64,000 nt of DNA from DASRJG01 sp964647625 (GTDB lineage: Bacteria > Acidobacteriota > Polarisedimenticolia > Polarisedimenticolales > DASRJG01): contig CAZYHZ010000002.1 of the NCBI GenBank assembly GCA_964647625.1, forward strand, positions 62,001 through 126,000. The letters run 5' to 3'. The position numbers were made by a program, and so were the translations under genes. Shown one piece after another: positions 62,210-64,000 of the stretch; the first letter of the stretch is position 1, and each line of letters opens with the position of its first letter. The notes under the pieces are model-generated. The model was not told the origin of the DNA and ran no database searches. It saw only the letters and a list, made by a program, of their open reading frames with translations.

Positions 62210-62602
62210 TCAGGCCGCCTTCCCGCTCTGTGCCTTGCACTCGGCCTCCGCGAGCGCGATGGCTGCAGCGGCCCGCCTCGCGTTTCGATATCCGATGTTG
62301 TCGGCGGTCTGGAGATCACGAACGACGTCGGCCAAGCTGTCCATCGTCAGATCGCAATAGCTCCAGATCGCCCGAACGACGACCGCCAGAGCTGACAGGC
62401 GAACCTGTTCGGTGACCCTTCCGCGCTTCGCATAATCAGCGGCCTTCTGACCGGCGAGCGCGGCCAAGCGCCGATAGAACTTGGCGGAGCGAGCATTTGA
62501 ACTGCCCCCGGGGCCGCCTTCTTGTTCGAGGTTTTCGATTACCTGCGCCGCATCGATAACCAGTCGGTCATACCGCGTCTGCCGTTTTCTACGCCTGTGC
62601 AT
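62210..62602 (-). CDS. Small basic protein of unknown function
   Basis: The ATG at 62602 has GAGGAG 6-7 nt upstream; the longer frame to 62800 has no start signal. The 130-residue product begins HRRRKRQTRYDRLVIDAAQV and continues with helices (RSAKFYRRLAALAGQKAADY, SALAVVVRAIWSYCDLTMDS, RNARRAAAAIALAEAECKAQ). No family is recognised. It is first in a minus-strand run leading to the recombinase and may be transcribed with it. The stretch 62603-62823 to its right is a divergent promoter region. Confidence 0.5.
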   Translation of the reverse strand: MHRRRKRQTRYDRLVIDAAQVIENLEQEGGPGGSSNARSAKFYRRLAALAGQKAADYAKRGRVTEQVRLSALAVVVRAIWSYCDLTMDSLADVVRDLQTADNIGYRNARRAAAAIALAEAECKAQSGKAA

Positions 62603-62823
62603 GGTGATCTCCTCGCGCCGCTTGGGCGCAGCTGCGCGCGGAGGCCTCTCGTGGTGCTCGCGGTGCCGTTTGGGTTGGTAGAATCCGCGAAGCCCATGGG
62701 CGCCTCCAGTGCGCTTGTGGGTTAGGCTCCGTCGTCGGTTCGCGCCGGCGGCGGGGCCGCTTACGGGCCGGAAACTACGCCGGAGAGCGTCCCGCGTCAA
62801 GCTCGACGCTCCAAGGGGATCGC

Positions 62824-63405
62824 ATGCAAAGAATTGACGGGGGTTGGAGCGGGTTCAGCTCGCACAGCGATGTCCGCTATCTCTGCGGATGGTGCGGCGA
62901 CCGCGTGACTTCGACTTTCGGTGCGGATCTTCGGAATAGCAGCGGCATCATCGCGGCGACGGTCCGCGTATGTCCCGCCTGCAATCGGACTTCGTACCTT
63001 GAGTTGCGTGGCCCGCAGGTGCCCAGGTTTGCGGCCGGGTCTACCGTCCCGAACCTGCCGAGCGACTTGGAGGCGCTCTACGAAGAGGCCCGTCGGTGCA
63101 CCGCGCATGACGCGTTCACGGCCGCCGTACTCGTCCTTCGGAAGTTGCTGATGAGCATCGCCGCGGACAAAGGCGCGGCGGCCGGGCTTGGATTCGTCGA
63201 ATATGTCGACTACCTCGAGAAGAACGGGTACATCCCAAAGGACGCTCGACCATGGGTCGATCACATTCGCCAGCGCGGCAACGAAGCGAATCACGAAATC
63301 CATTTGATGCAAGCCGGCGACGCGCGCGAGCTGATCGATTTCACCCAGATGCTGTTGACGATAATGTACGACTTCCCGAGCCGCATCCCAAAATCCTCGC
63401 CGTAG
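62824..63405 (+). CDS. DUF4145 domain protein with zinc-ribbon start
   Basis: The 193-residue product has an N-terminal zinc-ribbon pattern (CGWCGD near residue 21 and CPACNR near residue 50) and then the DUF4145 core: LYEEARRCTAHDAFTAAVLV, LRKLLMSIAADKG, WVDHIRQRGNEANHEIH and ELIDFTQMLL. DUF4145 domains occur alone or fused to restriction-type nucleases and are frequent on mobile elements, which fits this position. Function unknown. It faces away from the recombinase run. Confidence 0.8.
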   Translation: MQRIDGGWSGFSSHSDVRYLCGWCGDRVTSTFGADLRNSSGIIAATVRVCPACNRTSYLELRGPQVPRFAAGSTVPNLPSDLEALYEEARRCTAHDAFTAAVLVLRKLLMSIAADKGAAAGLGFVEYVDYLEKNGYIPKDARPWVDHIRQRGNEANHEIHLMQAGDARELIDFTQMLLTIMYDFPSRIPKSSP

Positions 63406-63429
63406 TTCCGAACGTCGCACGGGGATCAA

Positions 63430-64000
63430 ATGAACGAGAACGACAACGCAGACATCGCGCACTCGATTGTGGCGAAGTCCGGATTCCCGTTTCAGATGGC
63501 GATCGTCCGGCTGCTGGAACGGAAGATCAGGAACTGGGTCGTCGAATCCACTGAGCACCCATGGTTCGACCCGCACAGCGGCGCGAGCGGATCCGTCGAC
63601 ATTGTGCTCGCGCACGGCGCCGCTGTATTCGTCATCGAATGTCGAAGGATGACGGATGCCGAATGGACATTCTTCGTTCCCAACGATCATCCACACGAGG
63701 TGCGGCACTCGGACGTCATGGAAATGCCGGCGAACGAGTGGACGCGCTACTCGCTGCATCCGGCGTCCGAGGAGGCGGAGTTCTGCCAGTTCAGCATCAA
63801 GGGTGAATCGAAGACGCCGGAACGTGGCATCGCCACAGCGCTTCTCCCTGCGGTTGAATCGATCGCGCGAGACCTGCCGCGCGCGCGAGGCTATTGGGTT
63901 ATCGTGCCGGCAATCGTCACCAACGCGCCGCTCAGGATCTGCAGGTTCGACCCGGCAACGGTCGATCTGGCGACGGGCCAACCAAAGATCACCGAAGTCC
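63430..64000 (+). CDS. Possible PD-(D/E)XK-type nuclease (partial, runs off the window)
   Basis: An ATG at 63430, 24 nt after the DUF4145 stop and preceded by GGGGA, opens a frame that stays open to the window end (190 residues). After a helical start (IVAKSGFPFQMAIVRLLERK) the segment SGSVDIVLAHGAAVFVIECR matches the restriction-endonuclease-like pattern of an acidic residue, about ten residues, then E-x-R/K in ECRR. The rest contains alternating strands and is not recognised. Together with DUF4145 it could be a defence or mobilisation gene pair; that is inference. Confidence 0.55.
   Translation, partial: MNENDNADIAHSIVAKSGFPFQMAIVRLLERKIRNWVVESTEHPWFDPHSGASGSVDIVLAHGAAVFVIECRRMTDAEWTFFVPNDHPHEVRHSDVMEMPANEWTRYSLHPASEEAEFCQFSIKGESKTPERGIATALLPAVESIARDLPRARGYWVIVPAIVTNAPLRICRFDPATVDLATGQPKITEV

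Overview
The window is GC-rich bacterial DNA, densely coded and dominated by very large secreted repeat proteins: kelch-like propellers, ELW..DGT repeats, right-handed beta-helices, thrombospondin type-3 and MopE-like calcium sites, and cysteine-rich CDDGN..CT repeats. With the two-component regulator-propeller kinase, DUF2891, PhoD and prolyl oligopeptidase genes, this looks most like Acidobacteriota or a similar phylum. That placement is an inference; no marker gene is present.

Left part (1-33.3 kb). A tail of a secreted protein is followed by a compact operon of cupredoxin-like protein, hybrid histidine kinase and outer-membrane porin-like protein. Next come secreted proteins (Ig-like, beta-helix/Cys-rich, unknown), an amidohydrolase and a prolyl oligopeptidase meeting tail to tail, an SGNH-hydrolase protein, a 14-blade kelch-like protein, a small secreted protein, DUF2891, a Tat-exported PhoD phosphatase, an ELW-repeat protein, a beta-helix protein, a Cys-rich protein and a secreted coiled-coil protein. 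At 31.8-33.4 kb on the minus strand, a 46-codon peptide gene with a Gly-Gly motif near its end sits 3 nt upstream of an enzyme resembling SelO/MchC, a candidate peptide-modification pair.

Middle part (33.7-60.4 kb). Six copies of a roughly 148-bp repeat punctuate the sequence at 33700, 39075, 47943, 49287, 53164 and 57004, all in one orientation. Each consists of the last 45 nt of a tRNA-Pro(GGG) gene, from anticodon loop to CCA, joined to a conserved arm of about 100 bp that is not tRNA. The seventh copy of the 45-nt core is the intact tRNA-Pro at 60379-60455. The six intervals of 1.3-8.9 kb carry cargo and no recombinase: secreted proteins, a metallopeptidase with a two-component pair, and three consecutive kelch-like paralogues. 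This is the geometry expected from serial insertion of circular cassettes (core + arm + cargo) at one tRNA, similar in logic to an integron but using a tRNA gene as the acceptor.

Right part (60.4-64 kb). A tyrosine recombinase gene runs into the 5' half of the intact tRNA-Pro, overlapping it by 23 nt. It is followed by an excisionase-like HTH gene, two small unknown genes, a DUF4145 protein and the start of a possible PD-(D/E)XK nuclease. This looks like an autonomous integrative element, or the platform that drives the cassette array. Its far end is outside the window.

A C-terminal fibronectin-like module, usually ending in CP, recurs in at least seven of the secreted proteins both inside and outside the array.
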